Source of the DNA: Oerskovia douganii
GTDB taxonomy: Bacteria; Actinomycetota; Actinomycetes; Actinomycetales; Cellulomonadaceae
NCBI RefSeq assembly: GCF_015142735.1
Contig: NZ_JACSPN010000019.1
Location: 1,175 to 62,688 of the forward strand
Reading direction: 5' to 3'
Length of the DNA stretch: 61,514 bases
Positions within the stretch are counted from its first letter, which is position 1, and the number at the start of each line of letters is the position of its first letter. Below the pieces are notes generated by a model. The model made no database searches and was not told where the DNA came from. It saw nothing but the letters and a program-made list of their open reading frames with translations. The position numbers were made by a program, and so were the translations under genes. Positions 15,338-23,579 of the stretch are shown here, piece after piece.

Positions 15338-15979
15338 TCAGTCGTCGAACCCGCGCGCCCGCAGGGCCTCGCCCAGCGCGTCGGCCTGCCGCATCGAGCC
15401 CACGACGAGCGGCACCGCGAAGGCCCGGACGTCGCGCTCGCGGCCGCGGGCCCGCTGGGCGTCGCGGACGCGACCGGCGAGGTCGGCGATCACGGGCACG
15501 CTGCGCAGCGCGAGGGCCAGCACCAGCGCGATGCGCTCGACGTCCACACCCACGCGCGCCAGGGGCGAGAGCCCGCGCTCGATCGCCGCGAGCAGGTCGC
15601 TGACCCGTGTGGTGCACGTGACGAGCCCCGCGAGCGCCACGAGGACCACGAGCCGCGTGCTGAGCACCGCGGCGGAGGTGAGGTCCATGAGCCACCACTG
15701 GAGCGCGAAGACGACGGGCAGGAACATGCGCAGGGGACGCACCTGGCCCCACGCGGCGCGGGGCCCGAGGCCGGCGAGCGCGTAGAGCCCCGTGACCACG
15801 AGGGTCGCGGTCCCGACGCCCGCGGGGGAGCGGACGAGCAGCAGGGCGAGCGAGCAGAGCATGAGCGCGGCGAGCTTGGGCCCGGCGGGGGCGCGGTGCA
15901 GCAGCGAGCGCCCGACGACGTAGGCCCCGGCCGCGTGGCTCGTCGCCCGGTGCGGGGTGGTCGTCGGCGCACCGGTCAC
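15338..15979 (-). CDS. bioN: ECF transporter T component (BioN-like)
   Basis: A 213-residue EcfT/CbiQ-family membrane protein with about four to five helices. The C-terminal coupling region contains Arg-rich Ala-Arg-Gly motifs (RVRDAQRARGRERD and ALGEALRARGFDD) that insert into the ATPase dimer of energy-coupling-factor transporters. It overlaps the ATPase gene by four bases (GTGA) and closes a five-gene minus-strand operon that begins with bioY. In BioMNY systems the T and A components raise the affinity of BioY for biotin; that role here is inferred from the operon. Confidence 0.87.
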   Translation of the reverse strand: MTGAPTTTPHRATSHAAGAYVVGRSLLHRAPAGPKLAALMLCSLALLLVRSPAGVGTATLVVTGLYALAGLGPRAAWGQVRPLRMFLPVVFALQWWLMDLTSAAVLSTRLVVLVALAGLVTCTTRVSDLLAAIERGLSPLARVGVDVERIALVLALALRSVPVIADLAGRVRDAQRARGRERDVRAFAVPLVVGSMRQADALGEALRARGFDD

Positions 15980-16737
15980 GGTCGCTCGTCCAGGAGTCGG
16001 CGGTAGTACGCGATCGCGGGGGCGGGTTCGTCGTCGGCCACGACCTGCCCGTCGTCGATCACGAGGACGCGGTCGTAGCCCGCCATGAGGTCGAGGTCGT
16101 GCGAGACGAGCACGACCTGCTGCGGGATCTCGGCGAGCAGCGCGGCGACGCGGCGCGTGTTGCGCAGGTCGAGCAGGGTCGTGGGTTCGTCGGCGACCAC
16201 GAGCCGCGGGGAGGTCACGAGCACGGACGTGAGCGCGAGGAGCTGCTTCTGCCCGCCGGAGAGCAGGTGGGCGGGGTGGTCGGCGTGCCCGTCGAGGCCG
16301 TGGCGGGCGAGCCAGTCCGTGACGAGCCGGTCGCGCGCGGGACGGTCGTGCTCGCCGCGGCGCAGGGAGTAGGCGACGTCCTCGGCGACGGTCGGCATGA
16401 CGATCTGGGCGTCGGGGTCGGAGAACACGAAGCCCACGCGCCGGCGGACCTGGCCGCCCGAGCGCCGGGTGTCCAGGCCGTCGACGCGGACGGTCCCACG
16501 CGTGGGCAGGACGAGCCCGTTGAGCAGCCGGGCCAGGGTGCTCTTGCCCGAGCCGTTGGCCCCCACGATCCCGATGCGCCGCTCCGTGAGGTCCACGGTG
16601 ATCCCGCGCAGCACGTCGCGCTCGCCCAGGCGCACGTGCACGTCTTCCAGCCCGACGACGCAGCCCACCTCGGGCGGCGCGGTCGTCTGATCCTGTGCTC
16701 CCGTCGCTGCCGTTGTCCGCATGCTCGTCCCTCTCAT
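15976..16737 (-). CDS. bioM: ECF transporter ATPase (BioM-like)
   Basis: An ABC ATPase of about 253 residues. Walker A is GANGSGKST, the Q-loop region is VGFVFSDPDAQIVMPTV (typical of ECF ATPases), the signature is LLSGGQKQLLAL, Walker B is RLVVADEPTTLLD and the switch is LVSHDLDL. Only one ATPase is present, as expected for a dedicated group I ECF system. The start at 16737 overlaps the thiolase stop as ATGA with GAGGTGG upstream; an alternative ATG at 16722 follows AGAGGGA. It powers biotin uptake with BioY and BioN, by context. Confidence 0.9.
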   Translation of the reverse strand: MRGTSMRTTAATGAQDQTTAPPEVGCVVGLEDVHVRLGERDVLRGITVDLTERRIGIVGANGSGKSTLARLLNGLVLPTRGTVRVDGLDTRRSGGQVRRRVGFVFSDPDAQIVMPTVAEDVAYSLRRGEHDRPARDRLVTDWLARHGLDGHADHPAHLLSGGQKQLLALTSVLVTSPRLVVADEPTTLLDLRNTRRVAALLAEIPQQVVLVSHDLDLMAGYDRVLVIDDGQVVADDEPAPAIAYYRRLLDERP

Positions 16738-17918
16738 CGGACCACCTCGAACAGGGCGCTCACTCCCAGCCCGCCGCCGACGGCTGCGGCAGTCAGCCCG
16801 AGCGAACCCGTCGGTGCGCCCGAGCGCACGAGCCGCGAGAACAACCGAACGACCGACACGGCCCCGCTCGCTCCCCACGGGTGGCCCAGGGCCAGGGCGC
16901 CGCCGTCCGCGCAGAGGCGCGCGTCGTCGTCGGGCAGGGAGAGGGCGTCCGTGAAGGCCAGGACCTGGGCCGCGAACGCCTCGACGAGCTCGATCGCGGC
17001 GAGGTCGTCGATGCCTCGGCCGGTGCGCGCGAGCAGCTCCCGCACTGCCGGGACGGGCCCCCACCCGGGCAGGCGCGGGTCCGACCCGCGCGTCACTCCG
17101 CGCACGAGCCGCAGGCCGGGCAGGCCCAGCCTCGCCCGCACGTGCTCGGGCACGACCGCGACGACCGCCGCCCCGTCGCTGATCGGGCTCGCGTTGCCCG
17201 CCGTCACCGCGCCGCCCGGTGTGAACGCCGACGGCAGGCGCGCGAGCAGCGCGGGGTCCAGCGCCCGGGCGCGCTCGTCGCGTGCGAGGTCGCCCACCGC
17301 GACGGCCTCGGCGTCGAAGCGGCCCGCCGCGTGAGCCGCCAGGGCGCGTGCGTGCGAGCGGACGGCGTAGGCGTCCTGGCGCTCGCGGCCGATGCCCAGG
17401 TCGCGGGCCAGGGTGTCGGCGGCGGCCCCCATGTCGGGGTCGCCGTACTCGGGCGGGGTGAAGGGCGCGCGGTCGTACGGGATCGGGGGAGCGGTCGAGC
17501 CTCGTCGGGGGCGGCGCGCGCGCAGGGGCGCGGTCGACGGGCTCTCGACGCCGCCCGCCAGGACCAGGTCTCCCTCGCCCGCGCGGACCCCGTGGGCCGC
17601 GAGGAGGATCGCGGCCAGCCCGCTGCCGCACTGCCGGTCGACCGTGATGCCCGGGACCTGCTCGGTGAGCGGTCCCGCGGGGTCGTCGAGCGCGGCGGCC
17701 AGCACCGCGACCCGCGCCAGGTTCCCGCCCGGTCCCGTGCAGTTGCCGAGCGCGACGTCCTCGACGGTCAGGCCGTGGCTCGCCGGGAGGTCGGCGAGGG
17801 CCGCCGCGAGGACGGGCGCCGCGAGGTCCGCCGCGCCGACGTCGGCGTGCCCGTGGCCCGCCGTCCCGATCCACGTGCGCCGGGCCGCGACGATCACGGG
17901 GGCGCTGCTGGCGCTCAC
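16734..17918 (-). CDS. Thiolase-like protein of the bioY operon, lacking two catalytic residues
   Basis: A 394-residue thiolase-fold protein. The acyl-accepting Cys is kept (DRQCGSGLAAI, Cys97), as is the His of GHPWGASGAV (about 346). Two normally invariant features are changed. The Asn-Glu-Ala-Phe motif reads VEAFA (near 312), and the second catalytic Cys of CxGGG is Ala in TAAAVGGGLG (near 379). It may therefore not do standard beta-ketoacyl cleavage or Claisen condensation. The GTG start overlaps the ligase gene by four bases, and the stop overlaps bioM. Bacillus subtilis has a comparable BirA-controlled set, yhfU (bioY), yhfT (ligase) and yhfS (thiolase), of undefined function. A role in making or salvaging a biotin precursor is inference. 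Confidence 0.85.
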   Translation of the reverse strand: MSASSAPVIVAARRTWIGTAGHGHADVGAADLAAPVLAAALADLPASHGLTVEDVALGNCTGPGGNLARVAVLAAALDDPAGPLTEQVPGITVDRQCGSGLAAILLAAHGVRAGEGDLVLAGGVESPSTAPLRARRPRRGSTAPPIPYDRAPFTPPEYGDPDMGAAADTLARDLGIGRERQDAYAVRSHARALAAHAAGRFDAEAVAVGDLARDERARALDPALLARLPSAFTPGGAVTAGNASPISDGAAVVAVVPEHVRARLGLPGLRLVRGVTRGSDPRLPGWGPVPAVRELLARTGRGIDDLAAIELVEAFAAQVLAFTDALSLPDDDARLCADGGALALGHPWGASGAVSVVRLFSRLVRSGAPTGSLGLTAAAVGGGLGVSALFEVVR

Positions 17919-19339
17919 CGCAGCGCCTCGTACGCGGGGCCGCCGGACAGCAGGGCTTCGCTGATCGCGCCGCGTGCAGCCTTGCCCGACGGCGTCCGCG
18001 GCAGCTCGCGCACGCCGTACCAGCGCCGCGGGCGCTGGGCCGTGGAGAGCGAGGCCCGGGCGACCCGTTCGAGGTGGGCGCGCAGCCCTGGCCGGTCGGC
18101 GCACTGGACCACGGCCGTCACGACCGCGCCCAGGCGCCGGTGCGGGGTGCCGACGACCACGACGTCCTCGACGCCCGGGATCGCGCGCAGGACGACCTCG
18201 ACGTCCTCCGGGACCACGGTCGCGCCCCCCGTGAGGATGGCGCCGTCGCCGCGTCCGCGCAGCACCAGCGGGGCGCCCCGCTCGCCGGGTCCGGGGACCT
18301 CGGCGAGGTCGCCCACGGTGCACCACTCGCCGTCGCGGCGGAACGGGCCGGTCGCGTGCGCGAGGTAGCCGTGCGCGACCCACGGCGAGCGGACCCACAC
18401 CTCGCCCAGCGTCGCGCCGGGCAGCTCGCGCACCTCGACCTCGACCCCGGGGAAAGGGCGCAGGCCCGTGCCCTCGGCGTCGATCGCGACGAACGACAGC
18501 TCGACGGCCCCGTAGTACGTCACGACGGCGACCCCGGCGCGCGCCGCGCGCTCGCGCACGTCCGTGGGCAGCGAGGCGCCGCCGACCACGGCGGTCCGCA
18601 GACGGCTCGGGGCCCCCGCCTCGATCGCGTCGAGGATCGGTTCGAGCGCCGAGGGGACGAGGTGCACGACGTCGGAGGTCGCCAGGGCCGTCGTGATCGC
18701 AGCGTCCCCCGTGGCGAGCTGGACGCACGCCCCGGTCGCGAGCGCGTGCACGGCCGCGAAGCAGTAGAGCGAGGACGCGAGCGGGCCGGGCACCAGCACG
18801 GTGTCCTCGGGCTTGGTGCCCGTGAGGCGGGCCGCCGCCTCGAACGACCCGACCCACGAGCCGCGCGTGCGGACCACGGCGCGCGGGCGACCCGTGCTGC
18901 CCGACGAGAACCCGGCCCATGCGAGGTCCGAGGCCGAGGGCTCGGGGTGAGCGACGTCGTCGGGCCCGCCCGGGGTGCTCAGCGGGGTCAGCGCGTCCAG
19001 CGCGGTGCCCCGCGGGAGCGGGACCTCGACGAAGCCCGCCGGGGCGATGGTCCGCAGGACCTCGGCGCGCTGGGCCCGCGACCACGAGTGGTCGCAGACC
19101 AGGGGGGTGGCTCCCGCGAGGTCGACCGCGAGGAGGGCCGTGAGGAGGTCGACCGGGTCGGGCAGCGAGATCGCGACGACGTCGCCCACGACCGTCCCGG
19201 TCGCCCGCAAGAACTCCGCTCCCGCCACGACGTCCGCGGCGAGGGCTCGGTAGGTGCGGGAGCGTTCCGGTGAGCGCAGCGCGCAGCGACCCCCTGCGGA
19301 GCTGCGGGCGTGCGCGATGACGGTGCGGGCGACGGGCAT
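17915..19339 (-). CDS. AMP-binding acyl-CoA synthetase-like protein of the bioY operon (YhfT-like)
   Basis: A 474-residue ANL-superfamily enzyme. The phosphate-binding loop is GFSSGSTGRPRAVVR (about 146-160), the A5 region is VVTYYGAVELSF, A7 is VGDLAEVP, the hinge is LRGRGDGAILTGG and the C-terminal catalytic Lys is in RTPSGKAARG. All adenylation motifs look intact, so it should activate a carboxylic acid, most simply to an acyl-CoA. It lies 18 bases after bioY and overlaps the thiolase-like gene. Given the operon, a fatty acid or pimelate-like substrate is plausible but not shown by the sequence. Confidence 0.87.
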   Translation of the reverse strand: MPVARTVIAHARSSAGGRCALRSPERSRTYRALAADVVAGAEFLRATGTVVGDVVAISLPDPVDLLTALLAVDLAGATPLVCDHSWSRAQRAEVLRTIAPAGFVEVPLPRGTALDALTPLSTPGGPDDVAHPEPSASDLAWAGFSSGSTGRPRAVVRTRGSWVGSFEAAARLTGTKPEDTVLVPGPLASSLYCFAAVHALATGACVQLATGDAAITTALATSDVVHLVPSALEPILDAIEAGAPSRLRTAVVGGASLPTDVRERAARAGVAVVTYYGAVELSFVAIDAEGTGLRPFPGVEVEVRELPGATLGEVWVRSPWVAHGYLAHATGPFRRDGEWCTVGDLAEVPGPGERGAPLVLRGRGDGAILTGGATVVPEDVEVVLRAIPGVEDVVVVGTPHRRLGAVVTAVVQCADRPGLRAHLERVARASLSTAQRPRRWYGVRELPRTPSGKAARGAISEALLSGGPAYEALR

Positions 19340-19357
19340 GAGGGGATCGTAGGTCGA

Positions 19358-20092
19358 TCAGGCCGCGGGGCTCGCGGCGGGCAGGTTCATCGGTGCCTTC
19401 GCGTCGTGACGCAGCGGCGACGCCGAGGGGTAGGCGCGGACCACGCCGACCGTGACGGAGGCCGCGATCACGGCCTTGAGGAGGTCGCCCGGGAGGTACA
19501 TGAGCGACCCGGTCGCGACGGTCTGGAGCGGGAAGCCCGTGACGAGCGCCTGGAGCGGGATGCCCAGGGCGTACATGACGAGCATGCCGCCCACGACGCT
19601 CGCGACCAGGACCCGCCAGAACGTCAGGGTGCGGAAGCGCTCGACGATCAGGCCGACGACCGCAGCGCCCGCCACGAACCCGATCAGGTAGCCGACCGAC
19701 GGGCCCACGAAGACCGCGGGGCCGCCGCGGCCGCCCGACAGGAGCGGGAGGCCCGCCGCGACCAGGGCGAGGAAGGTGAGCATCGCGAGCGCACCGCGCC
19801 ACGCGCCCAGGAGGGCACCGGCGAGCATGACGCCCAGGGTCTGGAGCGTGATCGGGACCGCGTTGCCGAACAGGGCCAGCGAGCCGGGCATGCCGAGGAC
19901 CGCGGTCAGCGCGGCGAAGGTCGCGATGCGGGCGGCGTCGGCGGCGGTGAGGCGCCAGCGGGAGGTCGCGGAGGTCTCGGAGCCCGCACTGCGGGGTGCC
20001 GGCTCGTGCGACACCGGTGCGTCGGGGTGCTCGCCGCCGGGGACGTCAGCGGGCAGTTCTGCGGGCAGGTCGGTGCGCACTGAGCGGGCCAC
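19358..20092 (-). CDS. bioY: BioY biotin transporter, substrate-binding S component
   Basis: A 244-residue membrane protein of the BioY family with about six helices after a 60-residue hydrophilic N-terminus. Family motifs include AVLGMPGSLALFGNAVPITLQ (residues about 70-90, the N-terminal S-component region), GGRGGPAVFVGPSVGYLIGF, and the C-terminal MYLPGDLLKAVIAA. The GTG at 20092 is chosen because GAGGAG lies six bases upstream; a longer frame to 20176 is disordered sequence. It is first in an operon with ligase, thiolase, ATPase and T component. Control by BirA or BioQ would be expected, but I see no clear operator for either upstream. Confidence 0.93.
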   Translation of the reverse strand: MARSVRTDLPAELPADVPGGEHPDAPVSHEPAPRSAGSETSATSRWRLTAADAARIATFAALTAVLGMPGSLALFGNAVPITLQTLGVMLAGALLGAWRGALAMLTFLALVAAGLPLLSGGRGGPAVFVGPSVGYLIGFVAGAAVVGLIVERFRTLTFWRVLVASVVGGMLVMYALGIPLQALVTGFPLQTVATGSLMYLPGDLLKAVIAASVTVGVVRAYPSASPLRHDAKAPMNLPAASPAA

Positions 20093-20215
20093 GGGGTCTC
20101 CTCGGGAAGGGCGTGAGGTGCCGGGTGGCACGTGTCCACTCTTGTCGGGGACGGGGCGCCGGCGCGTCGGCGTCATGGATCACGGAGTGCTGGGAGCGTT
20201 GGGGGAAGTCGACAA

Positions 20216-20240
20216 CCGGTTGGAGGAAACCTCCAACCGG
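20216..20240 (-). terminator. Hairpin after the 173-residue hypothetical gene
   Basis: CCGGTTGGAGG and CCTCCAACCGG are perfect complements around a three-base loop. It sits 46 bases beyond the stop of the minus-strand gene at 20287 and ahead of the bioY promoter region, so it most likely separates the two units. There is no long T run. Confidence 0.6.
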
Positions 20241-20286
20241 GGCCTTTCGTGGGGGTCCCGGCTTGAGGAATCGTCCCGGCGCGGGT

Positions 20287-20808
20287 CTAGGGGCGGAGGT
20301 GGCGACGCCCCGCGACCTGCTGGGCCACCAGCGCGATCGCCGCACCGACTCGCCTGCGCAGGTATCGCTCCTCGGTCACGGTCCAACGGGGCGAGCAGTC
20401 GTCCTGCCCGACGAGCCACGGGACGCACGCCACGGTGAGCTTGTCGTGACAGGCGTCCGCGACGCGCCCACGGTCTCCCCAGGGTGTTCCCGTGCTGCGC
20501 GCCATGTCGCCTGCCAGGTTCCACGCGTTCAGAGCCGCCTCGGCATCCAGGGCTCGTCGGCGAGCCAGCCACTCGAGGGCAGGAGTCAGGTCCATCCGCG
20601 TCACCTCGTCGTGAGCCACTTCCCAGCCCTCGACGGCCGCCGCGGCGAAGCAGGCCTCGGGGCTCATCCACGTGAGCACCCTGCCGCTGCGCGTCGCGAC
20701 GACGTCGCCGCCGTCGGCCCCCTCACCCCACCACAGGGTCGTGGACCTGTCGTTGCGCACCACCTCGAGAACGTAGCCGGACAGAGGGCCGGCTGATGCT
20801 GTGCTCAT
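20287..20808 (-). CDS. Hypothetical protein, 173 residues
   Basis: I recognise no family. The protein is soluble and mixed alpha/beta at the N-terminus (SGYVLEVVRNDRSTTLWWGE, GGDVVATRSGRVLTWMSP). A helical remainder follows with Trp/Cys-containing stretches (WNLAGDMARS, CHDKLTVACVPWL) and a final helix RYLRRRVGAAIALVAQQV. The ATG at 20808 follows AGGA, and that site lies at the edge of a perfect 30-bp palindrome (20813-20842). The gene is bounded by hairpins on both sides. Its size, solitary position and lack of homology would also suit an immunity protein or a recently gained gene, but nothing proves either. Confidence 0.75.
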   Translation of the reverse strand: MSTASAGPLSGYVLEVVRNDRSTTLWWGEGADGGDVVATRSGRVLTWMSPEACFAAAAVEGWEVAHDEVTRMDLTPALEWLARRRALDAEAALNAWNLAGDMARSTGTPWGDRGRVADACHDKLTVACVPWLVGQDDCSPRWTVTEERYLRRRVGAAIALVAQQVAGRRHLRP

Positions 20809-20812
20809 ACCG

Positions 20813-20842
20813 GCATCCTGCCCCCTCGAGGGGGCAGGATGC
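20813..20842. promoter_or_regulatory. Perfect 30-bp palindrome in the leader of the hypothetical gene
   Basis: GCATCCTGCCCCCTC (20813-20827) is followed directly by its exact reverse complement (20828-20842). It starts five bases upstream of the ATG at 20808 and its near arm contains the AGGA ribosome site. It could be an operator or a leader hairpin that masks translation. Confidence 0.7.
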
Positions 20843-20894
20843 GCTCGTCGATGTGCGTGGTCGTCCGGCCGCACCCCGTTCCCGGTCGGGACGG

Positions 20895-20973
20895 CCCCGG
20901 GGGGTGGGGTGTGTCGTTCGCGCAGTCACCACGATTGTTGCGACGACGCGAACAACGCACCCCACCCCCGGGG
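20895..20973 (-). repeat. Intergenic palindromic repeat, copy 1 (terminator-like)
   Basis: The arms GGGGTGTGTCGTTCGCG (20906-20922) and CGCGAACAACGCACCCC (20947-20963) pair with two non-Watson-Crick positions, and flanking C/G runs extend the stem. A near-identical element occurs at 23705-23760. This copy begins 27 bases after the oleate hydratase stop. Confidence 0.75.
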
Positions 20974-20999
20974 AGCCGGACGCGGTGCGACGACCCGCC

Positions 21000-22769
21000 C
21001 TACTTCTTCTCGTGCAGCAGCCCGAACTCGCTGAGCAGCTCTCCGATCTCGGTCGCGTCGATCCTGCGCAGCAGGCGGTTGCGCAGGATGCCGGGGCCGG
21101 GGATGTGCAGCTCCTCGCCGTCGCGCAGGCGTGTGGTCGCGGCGAGCAGCTTGCGCACGTCGTAGGTCGAGTTGAAGACCTCGGGCACACCCCGCTCGAT
21201 TCCGAGGAGCTGGTAGGCCGCCTCCATGCCGGTACGCACCGAGTACTCGGTCGTGAAGATCGTGTCGCGCGTGGTCTCGGCGAACTGGCCGATGAACGCG
21301 AAGTTCACGGCCCCCTCGGGGACGACGTCGGGGCGGTCGCCTGCCCGGCGGGGCAGGAAGAACGAGGTCACGTACGGCATCATGACGGGCACCGTCATGG
21401 CACCCGTCGCCGCGAGCTCGGGGATCTCCTCGACGGGAACGCCCAGGTGGTAGAGCCACTCCTGGGTGATCTCCTCGCCCGTGCACTCCTGCATGGGCTT
21501 CTTGACGAAGTCCCCGGGGGTGTCGACGAACAGCGAGTAGACCCAGGCCACGATCTGGTCCTCGGGCTGCTGCTTGAAGTGCGGCTGCCGGTTGACCGTC
21601 CAGCTCATGAGCCAGGACGAGTCGCGCACGGTCACGATCCCGCCCGTCACGACGCCGCCGCTGAACGGGTCGCGCTTGGCGATCTTCTGGATGTACTCCG
21701 GGATGCGGGCGTCTAGCGTGGTGACGGTCGCGGACTCCCACTTGCTCTCGGGGATGTTGGTGCAGAACACCTCGGGGCGCCCGAACGACGGGTCGCGCCG
21801 GGCGATGTTCTTCCACAGGTCCCAGGCCGGGGCCGGGCCCTCGTCGAGCTTCGCGGCGGTGTGGTGGTCACCGTCGTCGGAGTTCTCGGTGAGCGAGCCG
21901 ATCGTGGTGAGCACCAGGTCGTCCTCGCCCAGGTCGACGCCGCCCTCCTCGCCGTCCTTGATCCAGTGGATCCGCGTCGCGAGCTTGCGCTCGGGCGTGA
22001 TGTCGAAGTCGATGTCCGTGACCTCGGTCTGGAAGTGGAACGTCACGCCCTGGTCGATGAGCCAGCGGGTGAGCGGCAGCACGAGCGACTCGTACTGGTT
22101 GTACTTGGTGAACTTCAGGGCGCTGAAGTCGGGCAGCCCGCCGACGTGGTGCACGAACCGGTGCAGGTACAGCTTCATCTCCAGGGCGCTGTGCCATTCC
22201 TCGAACGCGAACATGGTGCGCCAGTAGAGCCAGAAGTTGCTCGCGAGGAAGTCCTTGCCCAGGACCTCGTTGATCCGCTTGCCCTCCATCTCCTCGCGGG
22301 TCGCGAGGAAGAGCTTGACGAGGTCCTTCTGGGCCTTGTCGTTGAGCGTGAAGAGGCCGTCGGTGTGCGCGTCCTGCCCCTGCTTCTCGGTCACGCGCTG
22401 CAGGGAGAAGTTCGGGTCGTCCTTGTTGAGCCAGTAGAACTCGTCGAGGACCGACGCCCCGTCGATCTCGATCGACGGCACCGACCGGAAGAGGTCCCAC
22501 AGACATTCCATGTGGTCCTCCATCTCGCGTCCGCCGCGCACGACGAATCCCTTCTTGGGCTCCCGGATGCCGTCGAGGGCGCCGCCCGGCAGCTTGAGGC
22601 GTTCGAGGATCGTGATCCGGCTCCCGGGGACCTGCCCGTCACGGATCATGAAGGCTGCCCCGGACAGGGACGCGAGGCCGGCGCCGACGAACCAGGCCGA
22701 CTTCCTCTCCGCTCCCTCGGGCTTGCGCGGTCGCGCGAACGCCTCGTAGTTGCCGCTGCTGTAGAACAT
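21000..22769 (-). CDS. ohyA: Oleate hydratase
   Basis: A 589-residue FAD-dependent fatty acid hydratase that adds water to the 9-cis double bond of oleate, giving 10-hydroxystearate. It detoxifies unsaturated free fatty acids at the membrane. The N-terminus MFYSSGNYEAFARPRKPEG and the FAD motif WFVGAGLASLSGAAFMIRDG are hallmarks of the family. RGGREMEDHMECLWDLF contains the conserved acidic region, and length matches the usual 550-590. AAGGGAA lies seven bases upstream of the ATG. It follows a TetR regulator on the same strand after 80 bases that contain a GC-rich hairpin. Fatty-acid-dependent induction through TetR is likely by analogy. Confidence 0.96.
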   Translation of the reverse strand: MFYSSGNYEAFARPRKPEGAERKSAWFVGAGLASLSGAAFMIRDGQVPGSRITILERLKLPGGALDGIREPKKGFVVRGGREMEDHMECLWDLFRSVPSIEIDGASVLDEFYWLNKDDPNFSLQRVTEKQGQDAHTDGLFTLNDKAQKDLVKLFLATREEMEGKRINEVLGKDFLASNFWLYWRTMFAFEEWHSALEMKLYLHRFVHHVGGLPDFSALKFTKYNQYESLVLPLTRWLIDQGVTFHFQTEVTDIDFDITPERKLATRIHWIKDGEEGGVDLGEDDLVLTTIGSLTENSDDGDHHTAAKLDEGPAPAWDLWKNIARRDPSFGRPEVFCTNIPESKWESATVTTLDARIPEYIQKIAKRDPFSGGVVTGGIVTVRDSSWLMSWTVNRQPHFKQQPEDQIVAWVYSLFVDTPGDFVKKPMQECTGEEITQEWLYHLGVPVEEIPELAATGAMTVPVMMPYVTSFFLPRRAGDRPDVVPEGAVNFAFIGQFAETTRDTIFTTEYSVRTGMEAAYQLLGIERGVPEVFNSTYDVRKLLAATTRLRDGEELHIPGPGILRNRLLRRIDATEIGELLSEFGLLHEKK

Positions 22770-22814
22770 GTGCCATTCCCTTCATCGACGGATCTTCTGA
22801 AGTAGGTGCAGCAC

Positions 22815-22844
22815 GGGCCGGGGCGGGATCTCCGCCCTCGGCCC
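22815..22844 (-). other. GC-rich hairpin between tetR and ohyA
   Basis: GGGCCGGGGCGG pairs with CCGCCC and CGGCCC with one bulged base around a five-base loop. There is no T tail. It could trim or attenuate read-through from the regulator into ohyA. Confidence 0.35.
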
Positions 22845-22849
22845 GGACG

Positions 22850-23563
22850 TCAGGGGGTGGGTGCGGGGGCGACGGTCGCGAGGAACCCGCGGACGATCTG
22901 GCGCACCTGCGCGTCGAGCTCGACCGAGGCGTCGCGGCTCGGGTGCACGCCGGTCGAGGCCTGGGCGAGCAGCAGGTGGAGCACCGCGAAGACGCTGCGG
23001 GCCGCGCGGGAGGCGTCCTGCCCGACGGCGTCGGGTACCTCCACCGCTGGGCCGGGACCGGTGCCCGACGCACCGGGGGCGGGGCTCGCTGCCGCGACCA
23101 GCCGCTCGGCGATCCGCGCCTCGAGGCCTTCGACGAGGGCCAGTCCCTCGATCCGGTACTTCTCCTCGGGGGAGCCGAACAACAGCTCGCGCTGGTATGC
23201 CGCCGCGTTCTGCGCGTGCTTCGAGCTCTCGACGAGGATCGGTGCGACGAGCGCGACCACGGCGTCGGCCGGGTCGTCGATCCCGGTCGACGCTCTCTCG
23301 CCGGCCGCGACAGCCTCGCGGAGGTGCTCGTTGTAGACCATGAGCAGCAGCTCGCCCTTGGACGCCGCGTACCGGAACAGGGTCCCGACCGCGACGTCGG
23401 CACGCTCGGAGATCTCCTGGGTCACGACGTGCTGGAAGTCGCGCTGGTCGAACAGCGTCGAGGCCGCCTCGAAGATGCGCTTCTCCTTCTCGCGCATCGC
23501 ACGCTGGCGGCGCCCGGTCGGGGGAGTCGTGCGGAGCTCGTTCGCTGCTGCCGTGGCGATCAC
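22850..23563 (-). CDS. TetR-family regulator beside oleate hydratase
   Basis: A 237-residue TetR/AcrR protein. The HTH is near residues 20-70: MREKEKRIFEAASTLFDQRD, then VTQEISERADVAVGTLFRYA, ending at the conserved Lys-Gly-Glu-Leu. The C-terminal ligand domain has a Gly/Pro/Ala-rich insertion around residue 165. The GTG at 23563 has a perfect AGGAGGT seven bases upstream. A 26-bp inverted repeat (23580-23605) overlaps the probable -10, so it should repress itself. Control of ohyA is inferred from adjacency; an acyl-CoA or fatty acid ligand would be usual. Confidence 0.88.
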   Translation of the reverse strand: MIATAAANELRTTPPTGRRQRAMREKEKRIFEAASTLFDQRDFQHVVTQEISERADVAVGTLFRYAASKGELLLMVYNEHLREAVAAGERASTGIDDPADAVVALVAPILVESSKHAQNAAAYQRELLFGSPEEKYRIEGLALVEGLEARIAERLVAAASPAPGASGTGPGPAVEVPDAVGQDASRAARSVFAVLHLLLAQASTGVHPSRDASVELDAQVRQIVRGFLATVAPAPTP

Positions 23564-23579
23564 GACACCACCTCCTGGT

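Noticed and set aside
16734-19802. A 1,022-residue open frame on the minus strand suggesting a giant fusion ending in thiolase
   Set aside because: The upstream 630 codons are Arg/Pro/Gly-rich antisense-frame noise over the ligase gene; the thiolase begins at the GTG at 17918.
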